In this document: positions 1-8,221 of the stretch, in pieces | Numbering within the stretch: position 1 is the stretch's first letter | Layout: every line of letters begins with the position of its first letter | Origin: Sphingomonas sp. | GTDB lineage: Bacteria; Pseudomonadota; Alphaproteobacteria; Sphingomonadales; Sphingomonadaceae | DNA length: 59,899 nt | Assembly: GCF_026460985.1 (NCBI RefSeq) | Contig: NZ_JAPKNM010000112.1 | Coordinates: 1-59,899 of the forward strand | Direction: 5' to 3' | Position numbers and translations under genes: made by a program | Notes under the pieces: model-generated | The model's input: only the letters and a program-made list of their open reading frames with translations | The model's database searches: none | What the model was told of the DNA's origin: nothing

Positions 1-46
1 CGTCAGGCTACGCCTGCCACCTCCCCCTGACGGGGGAGGATAAGAG
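1..46. repeat. AATCC-type palindromic element, cut by window start
   Basis: This is the right-hand end of the GC-rich palindromic element family seen complete at 3875-4000 and elsewhere. The CACCTCCCCC and GGGGGAGGAT blocks are recognisable, with a variant TGACG core instead of TGGCG. The left part lies outside the window. Confidence 0.7.
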
Positions 47-48
47 GG

Positions 49-387
49 TCACAAAATCTCACGCACCTTCTCGGGTGGGCGGCCCAGCCGCACGCCTTTC
101 TCAGTCACCACCAATGGCCGCTCGATCAGGGTCGGGTTCGCGGCCATCGCGTCGAGGATCGCGGCGTCGTCGGCGCCCTTGAACGGCTTGGCGGCGTCCT
201 CGGCGATGCGCAGCCCTTCGCGCGCGGTCATGCCGGCGCGCTGGTACAGGTCCTTGAGCGTGTCGCGGCTCGGCGGGGTCTTGAGATACTCGACGATCTC
301 GACCTCGACGCCCGGCGTCTCGTGCAGGATCGCCAGCGTCTCGCGTGACTTGGAGCAGCGCGGATTGTGGTAGATCGTCGCTTTCAT
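49..387 (-). CDS. arsC: Arsenate reductase, glutaredoxin-dependent (ArsC family)
   Basis: A 112-residue cytoplasmic protein of the thioredoxin-fold ArsC family, which reduces arsenate to arsenite using glutathione and glutaredoxin. The N-terminal HNPRCSKSR motif carries the expected catalytic cysteine, and the C-terminal RPLVV...GRPPEKV segment is the family signature around the anion-binding arginine. I start at MKATIYHN (387) because the eight residues encoded upstream do not belong to the family and derive from a palindromic repeat. It lies downstream of accC, separated by a GTCATCCCGG-type repeat, so co-transcription is uncertain. There are no arsR, arsB or acr3 neighbours, so a general ArsC/Spx-like role is possible. 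Confidence 0.85.
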   Translation of the reverse strand: MKATIYHNPRCSKSRETLAILHETPGVEVEIVEYLKTPPSRDTLKDLYQRAGMTAREGLRIAEDAAKPFKGADDAAILDAMAANPTLIERPLVVTEKGVRLGRPPEKVREIL

Positions 388-396
388 CGTATCTCC

Positions 397-457
397 GTCA
401 CCCCGGCGCAAGCCGGGGCCTCGTGCCGCATGCGATCCCGGCTTTCGCCGGGATGAC
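397..457. repeat. GTCATCCCGG-type palindromic repeat
   Basis: Imperfect inverted repeat starting GTCACCCCGGCG and ending CGCCGGGATGAC, with an inner CCGGCGCAAGCCGG hairpin. It lies between arsC and accC. The same family recurs at 5902, 15948 and 25388. Confidence 0.75.
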
Positions 458-459
458 GA

Positions 460-1818
460 TCAGTTGGCCTGGTCCTGCTTCGCCAGCCACTCCTCCAGCC
501 ACTTGATCGTGTACGCCCCCTCCTGGAATTCGGGGTCGTCGAGCAGCGCCTGGTGGAGCGGGATCGTGGTCTTGACGCCTTCGATCACGAACTCCTCGAG
601 CGCGCGGCGCAGCCGCATGATGCAGCCCTGGCGCGTGCGGCCGTAGACGATCAGCTTGGCGATCATCGAGTCGTAGTAAGGCGGGATCTTGTAGCCCGAA
701 TAGATGCCGCTATCGACGCGGACGTGCATGCCGCCCGGCGCGTGGAAGTGCACGATCTTGCCCGGCGAGGGCGCGAAGGTCTTCGGGTCCTCGGCGTTGA
801 TCCGGCATTCGATCGCATGGCCGCGGAACTCGATGTCCTCCTGGGCGACCGACAGGCCGTGCCCTTCCGCGACGCGGATCTGCTCGCGGACGAGATCGAG
901 CCCGGTGATCATCTCGGTCACCGGATGCTCGACCTGGAGCCGGGTGTTCATCTCGATGAAGTAGAAGTGGCCGTCTTCCCACAGGAACTCGATCGTCCCC
1001 GCGCCGCGATAGCCCATGTCCGCCATCGCCTTGGCGACGATGCCACCCATGCGCTCGCGCTCCTCGGGGGTGATCACCGGGGACAGCGCTTCCTCGAGCA
1101 CCTTCTGGTGGCGGCGCTGGAGCGAGCAGTCGCGCTCGCCGAGATGGATGGCGTTGCCCTCGCCGTCGCCGAACACCTGGAACTCGATGTGGCGCGGATT
1201 GCCGAGATACTTCTCGAGATAGACGGTGGCGTCGCCGAACGCCGCCTTGGCCTCGCTGCCGGCCTGAAGCATCTGCGCTTCGAGGTCGGCGGGATTGTGC
1301 ACGACCTTCATGCCGCGCCCGCCGCCGCCCGACGCGGCCTTGATGATCACCGGATAGCCGGCTTTCTCGGCGATCGCCTTGGCCTCGGCGATGTCGCTGA
1401 TCGCGCCGTCCGAGCCGGGGACGAGCGGCAGGCCGAGCGCACCGGCGGTGCGCTTGGCCTCGATCTTGTCGCCCATCGTGCGGATATGCTCGGGCTTGGG
1501 GCCGACGAAGAGCAATCCGTGCGCCTCGACGATCTCGGCGAACTGGGCGTTCTCCGAGAGGAAGCCGTAGCCCGGGTGGATCGCGTCGGCGCCCGAGATC
1601 TCGGCGGCCGAGATGATGTTGGGGATGTTGAGATAGCTGTCGGTCGCCGCCGGCGGCCCGATGCAGATCGCCTCGTCGGCGAGCCGCACGTGCATCGCAT
1701 CGGCGTCCGCGGTCGAGTGCACCGCGACGGTCTTGATCCCCATCTCGTGGCAGGCACGGTGGATGCGGAGCGCGATCTCGCCGCGATTGGCGATCAGCAG
1801 CTTCTTGATCTCGGGCAT
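460..1818 (-). CDS. accC: Acetyl-CoA carboxylase, biotin carboxylase subunit
   Basis: A 452-residue ATP-grasp enzyme that carboxylates biotin on the AccB carrier, the first half-reaction of malonyl-CoA synthesis for fatty acids. Visible are the N-terminal [15 protein letters not shown] block, [10 protein letters not shown] (about 81-90), the glycine-rich ATP loop GGGGRGM at 164-170, and the [14 protein letters not shown] segment with the catalytic glutamate and arginine. Length matches the family. The start lies 2 nt after the accB stop codon, and with aroQ upstream this gives the common aroQ-accB-accC order. Confidence 0.97.
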   Translation of the reverse strand: MPEIKKLLIANRGEIALRIHRACHEMGIKTVAVHSTADADAMHVRLADEAICIGPPAATDSYLNIPNIISAAEISGADAIHPGYGFLSENAQFAEIVEAHGLLFVGPKPEHIRTMGDKIEAKRTAGALGLPLVPGSDGAISDIAEAKAIAEKAGYPVIIKAASGGGGRGMKVVHNPADLEAQMLQAGSEAKAAFGDATVYLEKYLGNPRHIEFQVFGDGEGNAIHLGERDCSLQRRHQKVLEEALSPVITPEERERMGGIVAKAMADMGYRGAGTIEFLWEDGHFYFIEMNTRLQVEHPVTEMITGLDLVREQIRVAEGHGLSVAQEDIEFRGHAIECRINAEDPKTFAPSPGKIVHFHAPGGMHVRVDSGIYSGYKIPPYYDSMIAKLIVYGRTRQGCIMRLRRALEEFVIEGVKTTIPLHQALLDDPEFQEGAYTIKWLEEWLAKQDQAN

Positions 1819-1820
1819 GC

Positions 1821-2297
1821 TTACTCGACGACCACGAGCGGCTGGTCGAACTCGACCGGCTGGCCGTTCTCGACGAGCACGGCCTTGACCGTGCCGGCGG
1901 CGGGCGCCTGGATCGGGTTCATCACCTTCATCGCCTCGATGATCAGCAGCGTGTCGCCCGCCGAGACCTTGTCGCCGACCGCGACGAACACCTTCGCCTC
2001 GGGATTGGGCTTCAGATAGGCGGTGCCCACCATCGGCGACTTGACCGCGTTCGCCGCCACGGCGGGCGCGGCGGCTTCGGCAGCGACAGGCGCGGCAACG
2101 GCGACGGGTGCCGGAGCGGCCGCCGCAGGGGCATATTGCACCGCCGGCGCGGCGGTCACGGTGCGCGCGACGCGCACCCGGCGTTCGCCGTCTTCCACTT
2201 CGATTTCGGTAAGCTGCGTCTCGTCGAGCACGGCGGCGAGCTGGCGTACCAGCTCGATATCCACGTGCATCGCCCCTTGTTTCTTATCTTCGGCCAC
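1821..2297 (-). CDS. accB: Biotin carboxyl carrier protein of acetyl-CoA carboxylase
   Basis: A 158-residue carrier protein. The C-terminal biotinyl domain holds EAMKVMN with the biotinylated lysine at about 124; an Ala/Pro-rich flexible linker spans roughly 48-84. The start is a GTG at 2297 preceded by an AAGGG ribosome site. An in-frame ATG at 2270 (MHVDIELV) also has an AAGGGG block but at very short spacing, so the first nine residues are the least certain. It is followed directly by accC and preceded 35 bp upstream by aroQ. Confidence 0.95.
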   Translation of the reverse strand: MAEDKKQGAMHVDIELVRQLAAVLDETQLTEIEVEDGERRVRVARTVTAAPAVQYAPAAAAPAPVAVAAPVAAEAAAPAVAANAVKSPMVGTAYLKPNPEAKVFVAVGDKVSAGDTLLIIEAMKVMNPIQAPAAGTVKAVLVENGQPVEFDQPLVVVE

Positions 2298-2332
2298 AAG
2301 CGACCCTTTTTTCGATGAAAGCGCGCCCTGTG

Positions 2333-2767
2333 TCAGAGTCGCGCCGCGGCTTCAAGCGCAAGCGTGTACGACAGCGCTCCGAAGCCCGCGATGGTTCCGC
2401 GCGCGGCACGACCGACAAAGGATGTGTGCCGGAAGTCCTCGCGCGCATGCGGGTTGGAAAGATGGACCTCGATCACCGGCGTCGTGATGCTCTTCACGGC
2501 ATCGTGCAACGCGATCGAGGTGTGCGTGTACCCGCCCGGATTGAGGAGCACGGCCTTGGCGCCCCGGGCCTGCGCCTCGTGCAGCCAGTCGATGAGGTGG
2601 CCCTCATGGTTCGACTGGCGCATGTCGATTTCCAGATCGAGTTCGCGCGCGCGGTCCTCGAGCTGCCCCGCAATGTCGTCCAGCGTGTCCGAGCCGTAGA
2701 TCTCCGGCTCGCGCAGCCCCAGCAGGTTGAGGTTGGGACCGTTGAGGACGTAGATCGTATCGGCCAA
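2333..2767 (-). CDS. aroQ: 3-dehydroquinate dehydratase, type II
   Basis: A 144-residue cytoplasmic enzyme of the shikimate pathway that converts 3-dehydroquinate to 3-dehydroshikimate. Signature elements are [15 protein letters not shown] with the catalytic tyrosine region, NPGGYTHTS, and [11 protein letters not shown]...HTS with the catalytic histidine. The start is a TTG at 2767 with an AAAGG ribosome site about 8 nt upstream; no ATG fits the family start. It is the first gene of the aroQ-accB-accC group and diverges from thiSG, leaving only 78 bp for both promoters. Confidence 0.95.
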   Translation of the reverse strand: MADTIYVLNGPNLNLLGLREPEIYGSDTLDDIAGQLEDRARELDLEIDMRQSNHEGHLIDWLHEAQARGAKAVLLNPGGYTHTSIALHDAVKSITTPVIEVHLSNPHAREDFRHTSFVGRAARGTIAGFGALSYTLALEAAARL

Positions 2768-2845
2768 GCCGGTGCCTTTCGGTTGCGGGTCTCGTGGGCC
2801 CGTCCCTATATGACCCCGCGTCCCCGATCAATTTCCAAGGACCTT

Positions 2846-3850
2846 ATGCACACCGACGGTACCGTCTCGATCCGCGTCAATGGCGAGCACAAGCGCGTCA
2901 CGGCCGGGCTCACGCTCCTCCAGCTGGCGGAAGAGCTGGGGCTGGTGCCCGAGAAGATCGCGGTCGAGCGCAACCTCGAGGTGGTGCCGCGCTCGACGCT
3001 CGGGCAGGTGACCGTCGACGACGGCGACGAACTCGAGATCGTCCATTTCGTCGGTGGCGGCGACCATGCGCGCCCGATCGAAGACGACAGCTGGACCGTT
3101 GCGGGCAGGATCTTCCGCTCGCGGCTGATCGTCGGCACCGGCAAGTATCGGGATTTCGAGCAGAACGCAGCGGCGGTCGCGGCCTCGGGCGCGGAGATCG
3201 TCACCGTGGCGGTGCGCCGGGTGAACGTGTCCGATCCCAACGCCCCGATGCTCACCGACTATATCGACCCGAAGAAGATCACCTACCTCCCCAACACCGC
3301 GGGCTGCTTCGATGCCGAGTCGGCGATCCGCACGCTGCGGCTGGCGCGCGAGGCGGGGGGCTGGGAGCTCGTCAAGCTCGAGGTGCTCGGCGAGGCGCGG
3401 ACGCTCTATCCCGACATGGTCGAGACGCTGCGCGCGACCGAGATCCTCGCCAATGAGGGCTTCAAGCCGATGGTCTATTGCGTCGACGATCCGATCGCGG
3501 CGAAGCGGCTCGAGGATGTGGGCGCGGTGGCGATCATGCCGCTGGGCGCGCCGATCGGCTCAGGGCTCGGCATCCAGAACCAGGTGACGATCCGGCTGAT
3601 CGTCGAGGGCGCGAAGGTGCCCGTGCTGGTCGATGCCGGCGTCGGCTCGGCCTCGGACGCGGCGGTGGCGATGGAATTGGGCTGCGACGGCGTGCTGATG
3701 AACACCGCGATCGCCGAGGCCAAGGACCCGATCCTGATGGCCTCGGCGATGAAGGCTGCGGTCGAAGCCGGGCGGCTCTCCTACCGCGCCGGGCGGATGG
3801 CCAAGCGCCGCTATGCCGATCCTTCGAGCCCGCTGGCGGGACTGATCTAG
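2846..3850 (+). CDS. thiSG: Fused sulfur carrier ThiS / thiazole synthase ThiG
   Basis: A 334-residue fusion. Residues 1-72 are a ThiS ubiquitin-like fold ending in GGG; about 83 to the end is ThiG, the TIM-barrel enzyme that makes the thiazole phosphate of thiamine from DXP, dehydroglycine and ThiS thiocarboxylate. ELVKLEVLG carries the Schiff-base lysine near 177. The ATG at 2846 has AAGGA upstream; the open frame extends further 5' (from 2315) but over the aroQ antisense. The ThiS diglycine is internal, so it cannot be a free C-terminus without cleavage. No TPP riboswitch is recognisable in the short leader, and no thiE, thiC or thiF lies nearby. Confidence 0.93.
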   Translation: MHTDGTVSIRVNGEHKRVTAGLTLLQLAEELGLVPEKIAVERNLEVVPRSTLGQVTVDDGDELEIVHFVGGGDHARPIEDDSWTVAGRIFRSRLIVGTGKYRDFEQNAAAVAASGAEIVTVAVRRVNVSDPNAPMLTDYIDPKKITYLPNTAGCFDAESAIRTLRLAREAGGWELVKLEVLGEARTLYPDMVETLRATEILANEGFKPMVYCVDDPIAAKRLEDVGAVAIMPLGAPIGSGLGIQNQVTIRLIVEGAKVPVLVDAGVGSASDAAVAMELGCDGVLMNTAIAEAKDPILMASAMKAAVEAGRLSYRAGRMAKRRYADPSSPLAGLI

Positions 3851-3874
3851 GCCGTATCGACATTCGGATTCTCG

Positions 3875-4000
3875 AATCCTCCCCCGCCAGGGGGAGGTGG
3901 CGCGCGCAGCGTGACGGAGGGGGCGGAGCCATTGCAGGGTACGCAGCTTACCTCCCCCTCCGACGCCTTCGGCGCCCCCTCCCCCTGGCGGGGGAGGATT
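3875..4000. repeat. AATCC-type palindromic element, complete
   Basis: A 126-bp element with inverted ends. The left end reads AATCCTCCCCCGCCAGGGGG and the right end is its reverse complement finishing CGGGGGAGGATT; each end is itself a hairpin. The middle contains a partly complementary GACGGAGGGGG / CCCCCTCCGACG pair. Related copies lie at 8073, 20089, 23666, 26548, 54945, and as a solo hairpin at 57811. Confidence 0.85.
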
Positions 4001-4115
4001 GAAAGGCTCGCACGCCTGAATCTACGCCCTGAACCACCGATCCGGGGCAGTGCAGTCTTTCTGAAACACGACTTTGCCATGGGGCGCGGACACGCGAGAT
4101 CCGGGGGCAAGTCAG

Positions 4116-4961
4116 ATGATCCGCAAGACCATGCGATCCGGTTTGACGGCACTCTTACTGGTGCTGTCGAGCCTGGCGATGGCCACCGCTCCGGACCAGT
4201 TCGACGGCGGGATCGAGCAAGCGCGCCTCCTCGGTACCCTCAAGCTCGAAGGCGAATTGTTCCATGTCCAGGGTCTCGAACTCGACAGCCGGCGCATCTG
4301 GGTAACCTCGGTCGATTCGGAGAACCGCAAAGGCTATATCCATGAGTTCGACCGCTTGACGGGCAAGCTCCTGCGGCGCCTGGAGCTGACGGACGGGGCG
4401 CGATATCATCCAGGCGGGATATCGATTTCCGGCCGTTCGATCTGGGTTCCGGTTGCGGAGTTGAGGCCGAAAAGTTCCGCGATACTCGTCGAAATCGACG
4501 CGGACAGCCTGCGGATACGGCGGAAGATCCACGTCGCGGACCATCTGGGCTGCGTGGCGGCATCGGGCCGTACCCTGGTGGCGGGCAATTGGGACAGCGA
4601 AACGCTCTACATCTTCGATCTGGACAACGAGGCGCGGGTGCGGACCGTGCCGAACCCGTCCTCGACTCGCCACCAGGACATGAAGTTCGTCGACGGTCAG
4701 CTCGTGGCGGGCGGCTCGCTGAGCCTGTGGAGCGGCACCGTCGACTGGATCGACTGGCCCTCGATGAAGCTCAGCCGGACATTGCGCGCCGGAGCGATCG
4801 GGCCTGTCAGGCCTCTGGGCCGCGGCGGACCCTATACGGGCGAAGGCATGGCGATCGAGGGCCGCGACCTATACGTCGTCCCGGAAGACGGTCCCAGTCG
4901 GATGTTCCATTTCAGGCTCGACGATCAGGGCGAAAGCCGGCTGGCTGCTGTCCATCAATAG
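4116..4961 (+). CDS. Secreted protein, DUF6454-like
   Basis: A 281-residue exported protein of unknown function. The ATG at 4116 gives a typical signal peptide (MIRKTMRSG, then a hydrophobic stretch ending SLAMATA). The mature part has repeating strand-rich units with conserved HVQGLELD, YIHEFD, RYHPGGISI, RHQDMKFVDG and YTGEGMAIEG motifs, suggesting a beta-propeller. I believe this matches the DUF6454 family, from memory only. An upstream in-frame ATG at 4074 would bury the signal peptide and is less likely. It stands alone, after a palindromic repeat. Confidence 0.7.
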   Translation: MIRKTMRSGLTALLLVLSSLAMATAPDQFDGGIEQARLLGTLKLEGELFHVQGLELDSRRIWVTSVDSENRKGYIHEFDRLTGKLLRRLELTDGARYHPGGISISGRSIWVPVAELRPKSSAILVEIDADSLRIRRKIHVADHLGCVAASGRTLVAGNWDSETLYIFDLDNEARVRTVPNPSSTRHQDMKFVDGQLVAGGSLSLWSGTVDWIDWPSMKLSRTLRAGAIGPVRPLGRGGPYTGEGMAIEGRDLYVVPEDGPSRMFHFRLDDQGESRLAAVHQ

Positions 4962-5002
4962 CGGCGAGAACGGCGCCGCATTCCCGCGCCTGACCGCCGT
5001 CA

Positions 5003-5596
5003 CTACCGCTTGCGCGCCAGCCAGATCGCCCTTCCCCCCGCTGCTTCGTCGTGCGGCGTAAACGTCACTTCGATCAGCCCGTGTGCCGCGAACAGCGCGC
5101 GATATTCGGCCGGGGCGAGGCTGGCATGGTAAAGGTCCTCGCCGAACTGGCAGCCGATCGTCTCGTCGCGCGCCGAGCCGGTGTTGAACAGCAGGGCGCC
5201 GCCCGGTTCGAGCCAGCCCGCCGCCTTGACCAGCATTTCGGCCTGCTCCTCGGGGCGCAGATGGAACAGGCTGTCCCACGCGATCACGCCGTGGAAGCGC
5301 GCGTCGAGCGCCAGCGTGCGCATGTCGGCGCGGATCCAGCGATGGCGGGCGAAGCGGGTGCGCGCGAGCGCGATCATGCGTTCGGAGACGTCGACGCCGG
5401 TGAGTTGCCGTTCCTTGTCGATCAGATAGCGCGCGATCGGCTCGCCAGCACCGCAGCCGAGATCGAGCACGTGCCCGCCTTTGGGCACGCCCAGCAGGAA
5501 CCGGTCGAGCCAGCCGCGTTCGACGAACTGCCGGCGGCGCGTAGCATCGAAGGCGTGGGCATGACGCTGATAATGCTCGGCAATGCTGTCGGGCAT
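5003..5596 (-). CDS. Class I SAM-dependent methyltransferase
   Basis: A 197-residue Rossmann-fold methyltransferase. Motif I is HVLDLGCGAGEPIAR, followed by LTGVDVSERMIALAR (motif II, with the acidic residue binding the SAM ribose) and a HGVIAWDSLFHL motif typical of small-molecule methyltransferases. The substrate cannot be inferred. I start at MPDSIAEHYQ (5596); the open frame continues 53 codons further but runs across the csbD promoter region and over csbD itself. It diverges from csbD. Confidence 0.82.
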   Translation of the reverse strand: MPDSIAEHYQRHAHAFDATRRRQFVERGWLDRFLLGVPKGGHVLDLGCGAGEPIARYLIDKERQLTGVDVSERMIALARTRFARHRWIRADMRTLALDARFHGVIAWDSLFHLRPEEQAEMLVKAAGWLEPGGALLFNTGSARDETIGCQFGEDLYHASLAPAEYRALFAAHGLIEVTFTPHDEAAGGRAIWLARKR

Positions 5597-5600
5597 CGCA

Positions 5601-5626
5601 GGAACCCTCGGCGTGCGCGGACCGTT
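5601..5626 (+). promoter_or_regulatory. EcfG-type general stress promoter of csbD
   Basis: GGAAC at 5601-5605, a 17-nt spacer, then CGTT at 5623-5626. This matches the GGAAC-N16/17-CGTT consensus of EcfG-family sigma factors in Alphaproteobacteria. It lies 64 bp upstream of a CsbD-type gene, a common member of such regulons. Confidence 0.75.
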
Positions 5627-5689
5627 GTCGTTCGGATACTGGGAACAGGGCGCAGCCACGCGCCGATCCGCGGTCAGGAGATTGAAATC

Positions 5690-5860
5690 ATGGGTGAACT
5701 TACCGACAAGATCAAGGGCAACCTCGACGAGGCGGCCGGCAAGATCAAGCAGCACGGCGACGATCCCGAGACCCGCGACGAAGGCGCCGCGCAGGAGATC
5801 AAGGGCAAAGGCGAGCAGTTCGCCGGCAAGGTGAAGGGCGCGCTCGGCGACGATATCTGA
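5690..5860 (+). CDS. CsbD-family stress protein
   Basis: A 56-residue hydrophilic, Lys/Gly/Glu-rich protein of the CsbD family (general stress proteins, function unresolved). The typical pattern ELTDKIKGNLDEAAGKIK plus a later EIKGKGEQFAGKVKGAL repeat is clear. The ATG at 5690 follows a CAGGAG ribosome site. An EcfG-type promoter precedes it, so induction by general stress is likely. The gene is monocistronic and ends before a palindromic repeat. Confidence 0.9.
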   Translation: MGELTDKIKGNLDEAAGKIKQHGDDPETRDEGAAQEIKGKGEQFAGKVKGALGDDI

Positions 5861-5901
5861 CGCCGGTCGACCGCAGATTCAGGGTCTGTACTCAAACTAC
5901 C

Positions 5902-6006
5902 GTCATCCCGGACTTGGTCCGGGATCCACCGGGAGGCGAGGGCAGGGCGAGAGGCTCTTGCCCTGCCGTTGAGGCGAGGTGGACCCCGGAACAAGTCCGG
6001 GGTGAC
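5902..6006. repeat. GTCATCCCGG-type palindromic repeat with GGATCCACC core
   Basis: Starts GTCATCCCGGACTTGGTCCG and ends CGGGGTGAC, with GATCCACC / GGTGGACCCC inner arms. It sits between the convergent csbD and 6051-6290 genes. The 25 nt before it (AGGGTCTGTAC...CTACC) resemble the sequence before the two large cloverleaf elements. Confidence 0.75.
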
Positions 6007-6050
6007 GCGGTGGAGGGTAGCGAGGCGGCCCCCCTCAGGGCCGCCTTCGT

Positions 6051-6290
6051 TCAATCGGGGACGTAGAAGGACCAGAGGCCGCTCGGCAGCTGGCTCGCCG
6101 CGAAGCGCACCGGCTGGCGCAGATGGCCCACCTCGCAAATCGAATAGAGGTGGGTCTGGCTGGGCTCGAGGGGATTGGGCAACGTGACGGTCTTGCCGCC
6201 GATCCAGCGCCATTCCTGTCGCCACACCTTCACGCCCGAGAGCGCGAAATGATCGCCTTCCCTGCCGATGTGCGCAGTCTTCCAACCCAT
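6051..6290 (-). CDS. Hypothetical protein
   Basis: A 79-residue protein with no recognised family. It is aromatic-rich (KVWRQEWRWIGG) with alternating strand-like segments and no signal peptide or membrane segment. I start at MGWKTAHIG (6290); an in-frame ATG eight codons upstream (6314) is the alternative. It ends 44 bp downstream of the 6334-7989 gene's stop on the same strand, so it may be the second gene of that transcript. Confidence 0.6.
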   Translation of the reverse strand: MGWKTAHIGREGDHFALSGVKVWRQEWRWIGGKTVTLPNPLEPSQTHLYSICEVGHLRQPVRFAASQLPSGLWSFYVPD

Positions 6291-6333
6291 ATCCGTCAAT
6301 CTCCTTGGCCCCATTATAGAGGCGGAAGATCCG

Positions 6334-7989
6334 TCAACGGTCTCGAATCGCGGCGATTGTCGTTCCCGGCGTGATGAATTCCACATCGGTCTTGAGATGG
6401 AGCAGCCGGACGCCGGTTTCGGCCAGCGCGCGCGCCAGCGCGGGGGCGAATTCCTCGGTGCGCTCCACCGTCTCGGCCCAGCAGCCATAGGCCCGGCCGA
6501 GCGCGGCGAAATCCGGATTGTGGAGCTTCGTGCCCGAAAGCCGCGCCGGATACTCGCGCTCCTGGTGCATGCGGATCGTGCCGTATGCGCCGTTGTCGAT
6601 GACGAGCACGATTATGTCGGCATCGTGCTGGACCGCGGTGGCCAGCTCCTGTCCGTTCATCATGAAGTCACCGTCGCCCGCCAGCGCCACGACCTGTCGT
6701 TCCGGCGCGCGCAGCTTGCCCGCGACTGCGGCGGGGACGCCATAGCCCATCGCGCCCGCGGTCGGCGCGAGCTGCGAGGGCTGCGGGCCGTAGCGCCAAT
6801 AGCGATGCCACCAGGCCGAGAAATTGCCCGCGCCGTTGCAGATGATCGTATCCGCCGGCATCGCCGCGCGCATCGCCGAGACGCACTGACCGAGATCGAG
6901 CGCCACGCCTTCGCGCGGTTTCGGGGTGGACCATTCGAGCCATTCGGCATGGGCTTCGGCCCCTGCCGTGTGCGGCTCAGCCGGAAAGTCGGCGGCTGCC
7001 GCGAAGTTGGCGAAGTCGAACACATCACAGCAGATCGCCACATCCGCACGATAGACACGGTTCAACTCGCTCGCATCCGGGTGGACATGGATCAGCTTCT
7101 GGCCGGGGTGATCGGGCGTGATCAGCGTATAGCCGTCGGTCGTCGCCTCACCGAGGCGCGCGCCGACGACGAGCAGCAGGTCTGCGGTCTTGATCCGTTC
7201 GATGAGCTTGGGGTTGGGACCATAGCCCAGATTGCCCGCCCATGCCGGCGAGCGGTTGGGGATCGCGTCCTGTCGCCGGAATGCGCCCGCGACGGGGAGA
7301 CCCCAATTGCACGCGAAACGGCCGAACGCGGCACCGGTAGCGGGATCCCATCCGGCTCCGCCGACGATCGCTACCGGCTGTTTGGCAGACCGTAGCAATT
7401 CGCCCAACGCTCCGTGATCGTTGGGATGAATATCGAGCGGCACCGCGCGCCCGATCTTCGGCCGGTCCACCGCCTCGACCTCGTCGCACAGCATGTCCTC
7501 TGGGAGCGCGATCACCACCGGACCCGGCCGACCCGAGGTGGCCACCGCATAGGCCCGCGCGACATATTCGGGGATCCGTGCCGCATCCTCGATCCGCGTC
7601 GCCCATTTGGCGAGCGGGGCGAACATCGCGGGGAAGTCGACTTCCTGGAAGCCCTCGCGGTCGCGCATGCCGCGGTCGACGTCGCCGATGAACAGGATCA
7701 TCGGCTGCGAATCCTGCATCGCGACATGCACCCCGATCGAAGCGTTGGTCGCGCCGGGTCCGCGCGTCACGAAGGCTATGCCGGGCCGCCCGGTCATCGC
7801 CCCGTCGGCGCAGGCCATGAAGCCCACGCCACCTTCCTGCCGGCAGGTGACGAGGTCGATCTGCGGCGTGTCGTGCAGCGCGTCGAGCACGGCGAGGAAG
7901 CTCTCGCCAGGCACGTGGAAGATACGGTCGCAGCCCTGCGCGACCAGATTGTCGACGAGGATCCGGCCCCCGGTTCGTTTCGCGGTCAT
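6334..7989 (-). CDS. Thiamine diphosphate-dependent enzyme, acetolactate synthase-like
   Basis: A 551-residue ThDP enzyme with the three-domain layout of the acetolactate synthase/benzoylformate decarboxylase superfamily. The N-terminal PYR domain has HVPGESFLAVLDAL and the catalytic glutamate in CRQEGGVGFMA; the middle domain follows at about 190-330; the C-terminal PP domain has the ThDP motif GDGDFMMNGQE...DNGAYGT. It lacks an adjacent regulatory ilvN-type subunit, so it is probably not the biosynthetic acetolactate synthase; the substrate is unknown. Confidence 0.85.
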   Translation of the reverse strand: MTAKRTGGRILVDNLVAQGCDRIFHVPGESFLAVLDALHDTPQIDLVTCRQEGGVGFMACADGAMTGRPGIAFVTRGPGATNASIGVHVAMQDSQPMILFIGDVDRGMRDREGFQEVDFPAMFAPLAKWATRIEDAARIPEYVARAYAVATSGRPGPVVIALPEDMLCDEVEAVDRPKIGRAVPLDIHPNDHGALGELLRSAKQPVAIVGGAGWDPATGAAFGRFACNWGLPVAGAFRRQDAIPNRSPAWAGNLGYGPNPKLIERIKTADLLLVVGARLGEATTDGYTLITPDHPGQKLIHVHPDASELNRVYRADVAICCDVFDFANFAAAADFPAEPHTAGAEAHAEWLEWSTPKPREGVALDLGQCVSAMRAAMPADTIICNGAGNFSAWWHRYWRYGPQPSQLAPTAGAMGYGVPAAVAGKLRAPERQVVALAGDGDFMMNGQELATAVQHDADIIVLVIDNGAYGTIRMHQEREYPARLSGTKLHNPDFAALGRAYGCWAETVERTEEFAPALARALAETGVRLLHLKTDVEFITPGTTIAAIRDR

Positions 7990-8072
7990 GCCGCCTGTCT
8001 AGCCCGAGGTCCGGGCTGCGCGTAACCCCCCGCCGGACGCTCCGGTCATGCCGGTGCGAAATGGGGGCTTTT

Positions 8073-8202
8073 AATCCTCCCCCGCCAGGGGGAGGTGGCG
8101 CGCGCAGCTCGACGGAGGGGGAGGAAGCACGACGGCTAGCTGGTCGCTTACCTCCCCTTCCGTCAGCCTTCGGCTGCCACCTCCCCCTGGCGGGGGAGGA
8201 TT
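8073..8202. repeat. AATCC-type palindromic element, complete
   Basis: Same architecture as 3875-4000: AATCCTCCCCCGCCAGGGGG at the left, reverse complement at the right end. It lies upstream of the ThDP enzyme gene and downstream of the GH25 gene. Confidence 0.85.
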
Positions 8203-8221
8203 AGGCTCAATATCGATACGC

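Noticed and set aside
553..2019. 488-codon frame antisense to accC/accB
   Set aside because: Arg/Asp/His-rich shadow composition with no motif, entirely covering two certain genes on the other strand; typical of GC-rich genomes.
2768..2845. TPP riboswitch in front of thiSG
   Set aside because: The leader is only 78 bp and contains none of the conserved CUGAGA / ACCUGAUCUGG-like blocks.
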